Source of the DNA: Acanthococcus lagerstroemiae
Taxonomy: Eukaryota; Arthropoda; Insecta; Hemiptera; Eriococcidae
DNA length: 64,000 nt
Assembly: GCA_031841125.1 (NCBI GenBank)
Contig: CM063110.1
Span: forward strand, 39,075,214 to 39,139,213
Direction of reading: 5' to 3'
Part shown: positions 31,801-43,363 of the stretch, one piece after another
How the letters are laid out: each line of letters begins with the position of its first letter
Position numbering within the stretch: position 1 is the stretch's first letter
Notes under the pieces: generated by a model
The model's database searches: none
What the model saw: only the letters and a program-made list of their open reading frames with translations
Told to the model about the DNA's origin: nothing
Translations under genes and position numbers: made by a program

Positions 31801-31939
31801 TAGGGCTGCTGGCTCCCAGATACCTATTATTTCATATTTTCAATTGATCTAGAAAGTTTCGTCGTAACGAATGAACTGTGAATTGAATCTAGTGATGCAG
31901 TACTGCACTTCTCTAATCTTTCTTTCGTTTTTGGCAGTA

Positions 31940-32108
31940 TTGACAGATCTAGTGAATGGTTTGCCGGAACCCTGAAATTCAAGTGCGTATCCGTTTATCC
32001 AGCGACGATCGAATTTCGATGGCATTTAATATATCACCTGCGGGATCTCAAGCAACCGTCTGAGAAAAGAGATGAGACAAACTTGGACGGTCAAGCGTGG
32101 CAAATGGT
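31940..32108 (+). CDS. Candidate coding exon of an unrecognised gene
   Basis: A TTTCGTTTTTGGCAG acceptor and a GTACGT donor bracket 169 bases. They are open in one frame after a leading base, reading IDRSSEWFAGTLKFKCVSVY, EFRWHLIYHLRDLKQ and TNLDGQAWQM. Composition and absence of stops look like host coding sequence rather than LINE. I do not recognise the family, and no partner exon could be linked with confidence. Confidence 0.4.
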
Positions 32109-33012
32109 ACGTTTATTGTAGACTGCGAAAAGAAAATTATTTGATATACCTATTCCCGCGAGGTTTGAGTGATGTAGATCTAATTTAAAACATTCTATTG
32201 TTCGTGTCGCTGTTGCTGGTATCGGGGCCCAGCCGTCCAATGGCACCTAACTATCTCTTTCTCAATCGTATTTGTTTCGAATTTTACTTTTGCTTCGTCT
32301 CATCACACTCGAATAAAAGTGCAAAGCTAGTCTGAGTCCGTGGTATGCGTAGATGCGTTTGTATGACTAGACGTAGATTCGAGGACGAAAAGAAAATGTC
32401 AGCAGGTGGTTCGGACGAAAATAGAGCAATTTTAATTGTACAGACCGCTGACTGTTCGGATATCCGTTGGAAAAACATTTCCTTTCTACGAAAAAATGTC
32501 GATAGGTTCGCGTGAATCAAGTGCCTATGACGTTTGTTATGTAAAGGGCACGAGTAGACTCGTTCGACTTGGTTTGATGGACTATCTGCACGTAGGACGG
32601 CTAGAAGAAATAGTTGTATGTAGTGACATATTGGAGTGCATCCCATGTGGGATACATATTTTGTGTGGAATACGTATTTTATTCAATAATCCGGTAGAGA
32701 TGACTGTTTAAGCGAAAGCAGATCAAGGAACAAATTATTAACTGACATTGGAAACGATCTTTTCGTCCTTCAAAAATAATGACTGGCTTAAGTTCGGTTC
32801 TAATTGGAAACTTTTCCATAGGGAAACTGTATGATATATAGGGATGCTTAATATGAAATACCGCTATATTCTCATTACTATTAGCAGCGCTACCTAGCCG
32901 GAAAAATTGGAACTGTCAAAATTGGGATTCTCTACGATTTTCAGCCATTCGGGCCCCACATCAAAATTGCTTGAAATATCGAATAAAGTATCGAACTAGG
33001 GATTTTCTGGGT
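32109..33012. other. No convincing gene
   Basis: A stretch of 120 codons is open on the minus strand at 32646-32284 and 91 codons on the plus strand at 32436-32708. Neither has a recognisable motif or splice context. It may be intron of the gene owning the exon at 31940-32108. Confidence 0.4.
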
Positions 33013-33020
33013 CGTTAAAT

Positions 33021-33853
33021 CAGTAGCGAATCCTGCTTTTCTTAAATGTACATCTCCCAGTTTCAGTAGCACCTCTTCATTACACCCCCTCCCATAGATG
33101 GACCCAAGGAAGTTAAACCTCCCCCTCCCCTTAGAACATAATTTTTAAATTTAAAAATACAAACACCTTACCAGATGTTTTTCATTTCATATTAGTATTA
33201 TTATTCATTTTTTTCTTTCAACTCCCCCCCCCCCACTAGAGAAAATTTTGGATCCGTCTATGCCCCCTCCCATTTTTTTCTTTCTCCTAAAAAAATTGGC
33301 ACATTTTTTCTTTGATTGAGAATTGCAGAAAATAAAATTTAGAATAATAAAGCAAGTAATAATGATTATTATTATAAAAACCCAAAATTATTTATAAATA
33401 ATGAAATCAATCCGTCTCTCGCTAAGCTCAACAAATTTAATTACTTTTTTGTAAAAACCTGATTTTCGTCAAATAAAAACGACATGCGCACAGTAAACAA
33501 CAGAACGCCAAGCAGTGGGAATCGCTCAATGTGGCGATGGACCTGGCCGGCGAAATACGCTACCACACACTCACCAGATATTCTTGTGTGCATGTGTGAA
33601 ACCTGTTTTTTATATACCCTGGTAAATCCTCTTTTTTCGTAGATGTACTGGCTGACGATACCTTTTGAGAAGCGGGTATACGAAGTTTCCACATGTTAGA
33701 TGCGCTGCATAGTAACGACGCAGTAGGGAAAAAGCGAACATTTTTGCAGAAATTAATGCGAAAAAATAGAGTTTTGATACCTGTACAAAATTATAAAATT
33801 TCTCTTTTTCCCTCCATTTTCTGGGGCTAGGTGTACTAAAGGATTCGCCACTG
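33021..33853 (-). mobile_element. Non-autonomous hAT element, copy B (833 bp), inverted relative to copy A
   Basis: Ends CAGTAGCGAATCCTGC and, inverted, CAGTGGCGAATCCTTT. A perfect 8-bp TSD CGTTAAAT lies at 33013-33020 and 33854-33861. Nearly the whole length matches the reverse complement of 17432-18265. Confidence 0.92.
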
Positions 33854-34184
33854 CGTTAAATTCGAAAATTTCATCAGATTCCTCTTCAGTTTCCGATTTA
33901 GGCTTCAAAAGTCGAAACTGATCTATTAAAGTGATCAAAATTGAATTCTCAGTAACCGAATCAAGCGTAGAAGTGGGGGGGGGGGAGGGTCTCAATTCGG
34001 GAAGTCCACCAGCGCGTTAATTTTTTGATATTGATTCGGGTAGGACCAACAAACCCAAATGAGAACCCAAGTTGGAGAAACTTGATTTCATTTTTCAAAA
34101 TTTTTCTAACCATTGAATTACCAGAGTCCAAACGCTGGAAAGTTGAAGTCCAAAAAAATTGACTTCAACTTCTTTACGTCAGGT

Positions 34185-34340
34185 CAAGGGCGCAACCAGG
34201 GAGGGGACTAAGAGGCTATAGCCCGCTCCAAAATTCTTTGAAATTTTTTCAAAACTGATGCCTCAAGCTTTCACCCCTGCCCAAGTTTTTTTTTCTTAAA
34301 TTCTAGCCCCCGCCAAAAAAGAGTTCTGGTTGCGCCTCTG
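34185..34340. mobile_element. hAT-type MITE (156 bp)
   Basis: The left end CAAGGGCGCAACCAGG matches the inverse right end CAGAGGCGCAACCAGA. Flanked by CGTCAGGT (34177-34184) and CGTGAGGT (34341-34348), a TSD with one change. Confidence 0.8.
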
Positions 34341-34348
34341 CGTGAGGT

Positions 34349-35119
34349 AACACTGTTTTTGATGCTGCTGTACTCCATTTCTGCATGTTGACCAATTTTT
34401 TCTCCTTCCGGATTGGAAAAATGCTAAAATTTTCTGTCGTAGTATATATGATTTTTTCCCATACTTAGTACCTAGTATCAAACTGCATATATTTTGAAGA
34501 ATACTACGTTGGAAGAGATGATACTACAATGGAATAACGTTGTTTTCCTTGCATGTTCTAACGTTGATGACCTTATTGATAATGATGAAATCCCTGGACC
34601 TCAGTTGTATCCCTTGTTGATCTTCATTCTGGTAACACTAGAACATTAAAACATTGTAGTGTCCTGTCTTTTTCTGACACTACGATGGAATTACAAAAAG
34701 TCCCCCGCCCCCATCCCATGTAGGACGTTCCTTTATAGGACGAACGTTGTATATGTGTTCACGTACATTTCTACCATGTATTCTATCAGAAGAAAATTGA
34801 AATAAGAAGGTTGAAAATCATAAAATCAGGCAAGTGAATTTTCAGGGTATTCACCCAGACAGAAGCCGATTAATACAACTCTTTCGGCTTCGGTTTTCAA
34901 TTCTGACCATTCAGCTATCGACTTTAGAAAATTATCTAACTGTGTATTTAGCCTGGGAGAAAGATCATTTATTTCGTAGTGAAAATAGGCTTTCATCAAA
35001 ATTCTGAAGTCTCATTCGAAAACGGTGCAGAAGTACAATTCCGGAACACTATTTCTTTCCTTCGATATGTATGTAAGTCCTGCATGTTGCATGTTGACCT
35101 GTTTGGCCTGTAAAAGATT
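34349..35119. other. No gene seen
   Basis: AT-rich unique-looking sequence. Two ACTACRWTGGAA words occur near 34523 and 34679. No exon or repeat structure recognised. Confidence 0.4.
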
Positions 35120-35926
35120 ACCTTCACCAGTGTCGGACTAGCTTTCTTCAAGGCCCCTAGCGATTCTTGCTCATTAGGCCCCGTGTCATACCCTACTTTT
35201 GAAAATTGAGCCCCTGCCCTTCAACAAACAAACATAACTAACAGAAAAGACTGTATAGTTATTTTCAATACAAAGGCAAAAAATACTTGCAGTGAATTAT
35301 TTGCGACCGGGCATCGAAGGAGTCGTCACCTGGCAGTCAAAAATAGAAGCGTTGAAAGAATGATCATTTAGGACTATTCAATAGAGATGATAATGGTAAA
35401 CGGAAGACCAAATCTATTTTTTCTTTGCTACATTTTTTCGATTTTTCTAAAAGTATTAATAATGTGAAGGTATTCGGAAGTGTAGTAGGAATGTGTATTT
35501 AACATGACACAAATTTTTCTCTTTGTTATTTGTCATAAAAAGACAACGATTACTTACTTTACCTCTGCCGGTCGGAGGAAATATAATTTTACAAGCCATA
35601 CCAAAAATTTTTGAAATCTCTACCAACGTTCCCTTAAATACTATTTAAACACGAAAAATCATGAAAATTGCTCTATTTTACACATCATTTGGATTGCCAT
35701 TATCATTCTTTCAAATTCTTATTACGTAGAGCGATACTATAGTGCGCCAGACGTTCGCCCGGTCCGAATTCTATTAAACTTCATTATAAAAATTCAAAAA
35801 CGAATACAAGAAGAAATCAAGAGTAAAACGATAACATAATTCTATAAGAACTGAAGTCAAAAAAAGGACAGTGTTGCCAATTAAAAATACACTAATAACG
35901 AAGACAAAATCAAAATAGTAATCTCT

Positions 35927-38168
35927 TTAATTCTTTTGAAAATTGCCCAAACTGGTCAATAATTTCATCAATATTAATTTTTTTGGAAGATTAGATTCTA
36001 CAAACATCAACAGTAAAGGGCTTAATAATTCTTGGCCAAGAGTATTTTCTGAACAGTCCTTGAGCTTTTTCAACTTCGAAAAACACCGTTCGCAATGCAC
36101 TTGCGTGAGGGGCAACAAAAGTATAAATTTTGGGGGAGAGTGGGGAGGATTCGGACAGTTTTTGCATTTTGACGTTTTACGTAGAAACTATGAGATTTTG
36201 TGGCAAGTGCACCCCACAATCGTAAATTTTGGACTTTTTTACATCTAAAATGATTTCTGTTTCCCATTTTTATCTTCATTATCACCATGATAATTAATTT
36301 TCAAAAACTTTATTTTTTTGTCCGAAACCTGACAGGGGGGTGACCATTCGGACAAATTATGGGGAGAATTCGGACACGACATAAAATTCCATAAATATTG
36401 AAGAAAATATGCACAAACGCAAATTTATTATTTAATGACGAAAATGAAACTTCGTAAACAACATAAAAACCATTCAAACGAGTAATTATCAACAAAATAC
36501 CGTTTAACATCGCTTTTGTCGCTGAGTCTTTTTTTCATCAGTAACCTTGTCAAGTTTTTCAATAATATCAGAAAAAGGCACAACCGAGGTATCCGTTACG
36601 TCCGAGAAATAAAAGTGATCAGGCACCTACGGAAAAAAAACACACACACCGGCACTTCTTATCACATCGAGATCACAGAAAAATCAGTGAGAACACCATT
36701 TGTCCGAATTCTCTCGATCTATCATTTTCATGAACTTTTTTTTTTACATGAAGCGACACTCAGCCGTAACGACAAAAATTGCTTACCTACTTATTTTCGA
36801 ATATCCAACCTACCTAACAAAAATCGATTGAAATTATTGATATCTCTTGAGAAAGCCAAAAATATTTAATTTTTAAAAATTGGTGGCTGAGAAAAAAAAA
36901 AAAGGTAAAAAAGTACCTACATTTTTTATTATGAATCCGCGAAAATGATAAAAGTCTGATTTTTTTTTTGCATAAATGAATAGACGTCAATATAATGAAA
37001 TTTCATTTTGGAAATTGGCGATTTTGGAAATTATTGAAGCTCCAAATGGAGGTCGTCCGAATCCTTCCCGTGTCCGATTGCTCCCCAGTCTCCCCTATAG
37101 CTGCGTATAAATTGTTAAAGATTCTAGACATAGTTGTTAATTCATGCAAAATTGAAAAGAGACATCCCAAACATAAGGCACAGTTTTTATCTTCATCATG
37201 GTGAGCTTGAGCTACTGTCATTCTCATTCTTGAATCTGAATCGAATTCTTTTTCAGATGCTGAACTTCCCAAATTTTGATCTTGATCATCCTCAACCTGT
37301 CCTTTGTCTTGATGACCTACTGCTGCTGTAGCTGCATAACGTTTCCGCCACTTTTGAGTCAAGTTATCATACTGCCCTGCAAATCGTTTGAGTTCATCCA
37401 GTAAAGATATTCTGCGCAAGCCTGTTAATTCATTATCTTTACAAAAGTTGATGTAGGAAATTCTAAAATACTTTTCATGTTTGAAATTTCTTCAAATTTT
37501 TCTGAATCCAACCACGAACGCAATCCATATACTCGTACATTTGGAATAAACTTCTCCTTGATACTTCCTTGAGCATGGTCAATAAAGCTATAAAAAATAT
37601 TCGCACGGTGAAAATCTGTGGACAAGTCTAATTCTGGTCGTTCATCACTAGCCTAGCTTGCTCATCGTTTTTTTTTTGTTTTTTTTTTAGGAATTCTGCG
37701 AGGTGCAAAATTTTTTCTTCCATCTCTATTGATAAAGTTTCCCTCAGTTCAAGCTCGCATTCCTTCTTATCCTTCATTGTCATCATCATCACTAATGTCT
37801 TCAAATTCAAATTCATCGGCCTCTTCGTTTGCAAAATATTAATTACTTTCTCTCACAAATAGTTTTGTTTCTTCATATAATTGTAAAAAATATGCTTCAT
37901 TTCTTTTGGCTTCGATTAGGGAGCTCAGTTTTTTCACCATTTTCCATGCTCGTTGATAATCTAATGAAGAAGACTGCAAATATTTTGAAACAGGAGTTGT
38001 GACAAAAAACAAATCTAAAATAATTACGACGGTAAAAATTGTATCAAATTTCTCCCAATTTTTCATTAAAGAACGTGCCTGAAATTTTGATCTACAATCA
38101 AATTTCCTGCCAACAGCTACCTTTTTGAGATACTTAAAACAAATAATAATAAATCGTGATTTCTTCAT
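35927..38168 (-). pseudogene. hAT transposase relic, split by a nested element
   Basis: Minus-strand segments in order: 38168-37839 with FFVTTPVSKYLQSSSLDYQR and AWKMVKKLSSLIEAKR (mid-domain of ZMYM/52-kDa-repressor-like hAT transposases); 37625-37425 with RSWLDSEKFEEI; 37419 to ~37100 with LTGLRRISLLDELKRF, CALCLGCLFSIL and MSRIFNNLYAAI; then, after a ~960-bp insertion, KFILLLPLTQVHCERCFSKL at ~36140-36060, the hAT C-terminal dimerisation motif. YAAI joins KFILLLPLTQ seamlessly once the insertion is removed. Stops and frameshifts show it is dead. Confidence 0.78.
36132..37096. mobile_element. TIR element with ATTCGGAC words, nested in the hAT relic
   Basis: The left end GGGGGAGAGTGGGGAG matches the inverse right end AGGGGAGACTGGGGAG. 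ATTCGGAC or its complement GTCCGAAT (and near variants) occurs about eight times, mostly near the ends. It breaks the hAT transposase between YAAI and KFILLL. No open frame of note. The TSD is unclear. Confidence 0.7.
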
Positions 38169-38411
38169 TTCTGGTATTTTTGCCGCATACTCGCATTTCT
38201 TCTTTCCTAAATGTCTACATAATATAATTATTTTTGAATAGTCCGCACTTGAAAATAATTTCCTTCAAACTTTTGTTGAAAAATTTTCTCAAGCACAATA
38301 TTGTTGCAGTACAGCTGTTCTTGGGCCCTCTTAAAACTTTACTTTCGGCTGGCCCATGGCGATCGCCAGGTAGCCACTAGCCACCCGGGCCAGTCCGACA
38401 TTGACTTTCAC

Positions 38412-40345
38412 TGCGGGAAAATGCTTTTATTTACATTTTAAGGTAAGATTCTGAATTATCATGAAAAATAGGTCTGGGGCTGAATGGGTCAAGTCAGTTG
38501 GCTTAGTGGTTATCGGATATCGACATTCGATTGACTTTCAATTCCTGAAAGATGATTTACGATGGTCTAAAAATCATTTTTCTTTTCATCATCTTGGTCT
38601 ATATACTTACTCAAATTTCTTAAGTACGAGTACTTGTTACCTGGCAAGTGCTCAAGTTGATAATTTCCAGTGATTTCGGGGACGAGGAGGGGAGTCGGTT
38701 ATGGTATAATGTGGTGACTTTTTGAGACTTTAATCTGGTAACTCAGTCAGTGGCTGCTTCTATTATAATAAATATATTCGTACATATTATGTATTTCCTA
38801 ATTTTCGACTTTCACTGTGGCTTCTTGTTATTCCTGAAAAATACGAAACGGAAAGCTGGATAGCTATAGCTATAGCCTAGCTGGACGATGAAGTTAGCTA
38901 TAAATGTACCTTGGTCGATTTATTATTATTCAATATTCCACCGAATCCACCAACTGTGCTATCCAGAGTAGGTGTAGAGTGATTTACATTCTACCAGTGG
39001 ATATTTCCTCAAGTTTGTAATGTCGTATCATTGTCCTCCGAGCACACGAATAAATGCAAAACCGGAACAGGAATAAGTTATCTTCGCGTAGGTATGCAAA
39101 TTTTCAAAACCAATGATTTGGCTTCCATAGTTTTATGTAACGCATTTGGTTTGGTCATTGTAGTATTTATAGGAGAAAAATAAAAAAACATCACCCTATA
39201 TTACCATATTTATAGCTTCGGAAATAACATTTCGAAGTGAAGAATGCTATGGCTGATATTTCCGATTCGTTACAAATTATTGTATTATTCGCATCTCCGT
39301 TTGATACCGGTTTTAACGAATTGTCATTTCAGAGTTCACCATAGGTATACAAAGTACTATATATACTTTGACTGAGCATGAGGAACTGAACGGTCAGGTC
39401 TACTCGCTAGTATGCATATCAGATCGAAATTTTCTTAGCTAACCATATGCATTTTCTGCAGGAGTCGTGAGGCAGATTTGAGAGGAAGTATAATACACCT
39501 TGTCATGCGAGAAACGGCAATTACGTAAATATTTGTTGAATACATTAGACGACTGATATTCGTATAGAAGATTGGTTTCATAGGTGGATAATTCCAAAAA
39601 AAGAAGTTTATAGTTGTTTTTTTAAAATATGTTTTCTTTAAGATCATCAACATGTAGGTCCTCGATGCTATTTGCAACATTTTACTAAGGTGACTTTCAC
39701 TAGGTACGGGGCAAAACATTTTCACTGTTCAGTGTCCACGATATCGGAGCTTTCTTTGTCGTGGCCAAAATTCTGTATTGTACTATTTTACAGGGGATTA
39801 GAGCTGTCATGTAATGTGAAATCATCAGATGTAAAAAAAGTCTACGTTTTGAATAATGAACCATTAAAAAATTTAATAGGTATTTTACGTCTGAATATTT
39901 ATTCCTTCGCCGTGGTCGACCAATTTACCGAACCACGAATAAAGAGGCAAAAAAGACATCCCAACGTTGGGGAATTTGCGCGCACTTGTCAAAAATTATA
40001 CCCCTTGATTTTAATAGCCCGTTTGCGCGTGTTTGTGCTAGGGGTTCCCAAAGTATGTTGGTATGAAATGAATTAGACGCCGACGGGGCTTCATCAGCCT
40101 TTATTGAAGTAAGTAGGTATGGTACATGTACACTTATGTTACGTAATTGTCAAAGCAGATCTAATGAGTATACGAATGGTGAACTTTACATTTTAATGTA
40201 AATTGATCGGAGTGTGGCGATATCCGCAGAGTTGAATATATTCCAGTCGCTACATTTTTCTGGACTGGTAGTCATTCCAGTAACCGAATATAACTCTAAT
40301 TTTTTTTTGAACGATTCGTGAATTTACTTGAGTTCTTATTTTAAC
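38412..40345. other. No recognised gene
   Basis: A 134-codon plus-strand frame at 39672-40073 has no motif I know and no splice context. An AGCTATAGCTATAGC palindromic cluster is at 38861-38876. Possible 3' end region of a MULE, judged only by the neighbouring transposase fragment. Confidence 0.35.
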
Positions 40346-40770
40346 TTATGTTTCCACTTGGATCTCAGTCAATACCGCCAGTACACGACAAATGGGAGAG
40401 TGGGCTTTATAAAATTGCTGATTGAAATGGCTGTGGAATGACTCGGCTCCATTAAATGTTCTTGGCTCCATAGACGGAATTTCTGCCCACATTGGCGGAG
40501 GAAATCGACAGCCCTCTTCGAAGTAATTTTCAAAAACATAATCTGAAAAGCGCAAAGCCTCGTCATTTGGTGCTATCTCCACCAAGTCGCAAAATCCGTC
40601 TCCAACTTCCTCTGGAGGGAGGAAAGGAAGGCCGAAGAAATATTTCAACCATTTCCCCGTTTCAGCATTTTGGGAATATTCCTGCGCAAATCCAGATATC
40701 GTTTGCATATGACGAAACCAGGCTTGGCCCAAATGAAACCTACAGCCGAAAGTTTCATAGCCTAACCTAT
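40346..40770 (-). pseudogene. MULE-type transposase C-terminal fragment
   Basis: The minus strand reads YETFGCRFHLGQAWFRHMQ, KWLKYFFGLPFLPPEEV, DYVFENYFEEGCRFPPPMWA and RTFNGAESFHSHFNQQFY. This is the conserved C-terminal block of MULE-domain proteins abundant in hemipteran genomes (GCRFHLGQ...LPFLPPEEV...R..N..ESFHS..N). The upstream DDE part is absent and the frame ends shortly after IQVET. Confidence 0.8.
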
Positions 40771-40991
40771 CTACTTAGTTAAGTAAGCAGTAACCACCGT
40801 GCACATTTTAGTTCATTTGCCTACTTACACCTATTGTGTAACCCCCTCATACAAACTCTGAAAAATTGGGAAATGCGCGTAACCGTCCCATAATAGAAGA
40901 AAAGTAATTAATCATGTTTCATCCCAAACAAGCGCCAACGGGCTATGATAAAAGGTAGAAAAAACAATGGCCGCGCGCAAACGTGCTTATG

Positions 40992-41192
40992 CCCCCAATG
41001 ACTGGTAAAAAGGTCGAATTAAGGCCTTCGCAAGTTGATGCAGTGTCATCAGTTGCCAGGAAGGTGAACAACAACTTCCTGTTGAAACCTCAGTTTCATC
41101 AAAAATTAGTTTTTCACCCTATTTTTGCCTCTACTGCAAAATTAGGATTTTCGTCTTAAGGTATGTTTTCTCGTTACGCGTCACATTTTTGT
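40992..41192 (+). repeat. Interspersed repeat ending in a TGTGACGCGT-type TIR
   Basis: This ~200-bp segment (AATGACTGGTAAAAAGGTCG, AGGAAGGTGAACAACAACTT, GGTATGTTTTCTCGTTACGC) is the inverted counterpart of 52252-52412. It lies just 5' of the MULE fragment on that fragment's strand, so it may be MULE terminal DNA. Confidence 0.65.
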
Positions 41193-42800
41193 TGAAAATC
41201 AAGTTTCCCAACATCTTCGAGAATTTTCGTGAAACATTCGAGACTCAAAGCTTTTGATGGTGTCCGCTCTTCACCATATCGTATCAAACAGTTATATTAT
41301 GTGTGACAATGTGGTCCAACGATGTAGGTACCTAATTCACTACGAAATGAAAAGTGTTTCTTTCACGAGTGGGAATCAATTGGCATAATTCTCGTCGAAT
41401 GAATCAAATATTTCATTTCGTCGCTTCGCCGACGTTTAATTACAAATTAATTAACGAAAGACATGCATTGAAAATCGAGAGTGGAATTCGAATATGAAAG
41501 ACGACGATTGTCAGCGGCGTGAAGTCGAATCAATTGTGACGATTCTTTTTGAGGTGGACTTGAAGACTGGATGGGAGCTCGTAGACTTAACAGTACACAC
41601 CGTAATTACGACAAACCAATCGTCGGAATTACCTACCTATCACTGCTGCGACCAAATTAACCGTCTCATTACGGTATTTAATGTCGTCGTTCAGCGTCAG
41701 ATTAGTTTTAATTATGACTTTCTCGATAAAAGTGATCACACGTATGAAAGATAGAAGGCTGCCCCGTATTTCTGTAATCATTTTTTACTTTTAATATTCC
41801 GTACTGCGAACCGAATATAAATTTTTAACGATGAGATTTCACTTTAATACCCGTATTATACATTTATTTTTTATGATCGACGTACGGTGGGAGTTCGAAT
41901 TCGTTCAGATTCCTGCGACTGTCCCGAGAATGATGGTAATCCGGATGCCAAATCCGAAAAGACTAGTAGTAGGGTCCGTTGGCCAACGAAAAGATTTGAA
42001 GACTAAATGCGATTATTATCAGTGATGTAGATCCTTATGAACACAAAGAACCATGACAGTCATCAGTCAATCTGAGTGAGGTAAATATTTAAAATGGCGC
42101 TGTTTAAAATTTAACAGATTTGGAGTCAAACCGATATCAGAAATGAATCCAACAAGTTCGAACCCCCTACCCCCGAACGCGTCATTCGCACAGGTGAAAA
42201 GTCCGAAAATTCCTTTCAAATATCCACTTCAAGATCTGTGAAACACCTAAAAACCATATTTTTACATGTTGTGTTTGCATAAGCGCAAACAGAAGGGTAC
42301 TGATGGGCTTGGCTCCCCCAAAACTCAAAACTTCTAAAAGCCCCCCCCCCCCAATGAAAAGTTATACAAGTGAAAGAATTTTTAATATTATTTTAATACC
42401 TGTAGGCCGTCCCCAATGAGCCTGCCCTCATCAGGTCGATTATTTGCGCTTATGGCTGTATGCAAGGGACGGGGGTAAGAGAATGGAGAAAATTCCCATC
42501 ATTGATGGACAGGTGTTGATATACAGAAAGGGACAAACGGGTAATTTGGATCCTTTCTATTCACAGAGTCGCTATTACTGATTAAATGTCGAAAATTCGA
42601 CACCTTGTTCCATGAGAACTGGGTTGGTGCATGGTTCATTCTTCAAAAATGTTGATATTTCAAGTATGATTTTTCATGGAGGAAAGTAAGGAATATTTGG
42701 ACTGTTTTTGATAGGAGTCGTTAAGAGGGACGTTCTAATATAACATATTGGTAAGATTGGGCCGATAGTGAGGGGATTCTGTATTTTGGCATGGCAATCA
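41193..42800. other. No recognised gene
   Basis: Contains an 86-codon plus-strand frame at 41494-41751 and a 64-codon frame at 41831-42022 without recognisable motifs. C-runs occur near 42340. Some of it may be non-coding host sequence. Confidence 0.35.
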
Positions 42801-42811
42801 AAATGATGCCT

Positions 42812-43363
42812 GCCATGCTGAAGGACACATGAAAAAGTCCGTGCCCAAAGACAATAGCGAACAAAAAGTATTCTGTCGTCGCTTAGTAGATTCCAAAACA
42901 AAAAATTGTATGGAGAGTTGATAAAGGCATACTAACCCATTAATTCGATGTAATTATTTTTGGATGATGAACGTCTATCGTTGCATAAAGATGGCCATGC
43001 CGAAAGACACTTTCTTTTTTTAAATAATTCTTAATTTTAGACAATCATACGCGAATGCACCAGTCTCGTCGTAACTGATAAGAATATACAGTTTCACAAT
43101 TAATTGCGACGAAAAAATATTGAAACTCCTATTTTGTGATTGGTTGAAAAAGAGCCATGCCGAAAGACAAAAAATCGAGGGACAATTTTCAAGTTTGGCA
43201 ACACTGATTCTCAGCTGTGAAGACGTAATTTCCACGTTACCAACTTATTCATTCATTTATCTAGAGTAGTATTATTTTGCCAGTTTGTTCTAATAGATAG
43301 CTCGAAAATTTAGAAGAAAATAATAATAAAAATTGTTAGAGGGACAGCCATGCCGACGGACAT
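42812..43363 (+). repeat. Four spaced copies of GCCATGCCGAAAGACA
   Basis: GCCATGCTGAAGGACAC (42812-42828), GCCATGCCGAAAGACAC (42994-43010), GCCATGCCGAAAGACAA (43154-43170) and GCCATGCCGACGGACAT (43347-43363), all on the plus strand. Spacings are 182, 160 and 193 bp. The sequence between copies is not alignable by eye. A weaker GTGCCCAAAGACA is at about 42840. Function unknown. Confidence 0.7.

Larger units (their letters stand above)
35128..38403 (-). mobile_element. Degenerate transposase-bearing hAT transposon (3.3 kb)
   Basis: The left end CAGTGTCGGACTAGC matches the inverse right end CAATGTCGGACTGGC. Flanking 8-mers ACCTTCAC (35120-35127) and ACTTTCAC (38404-38411) are a hAT-type TSD with one change. 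Transposase relics lie on the minus strand, and another TIR element is nested at 36132-37096. Confidence 0.82.

Noticed and set aside
33441..33692. An 83-codon frame in hAT copy B (also in copy A, broken)
   Set aside because: Shared only because the two elements are copies. No transposase motif; probably not coding.
39672..40076. A 134-codon plus-strand frame
   Set aside because: No recognisable motif, no splice context, and irregular composition.
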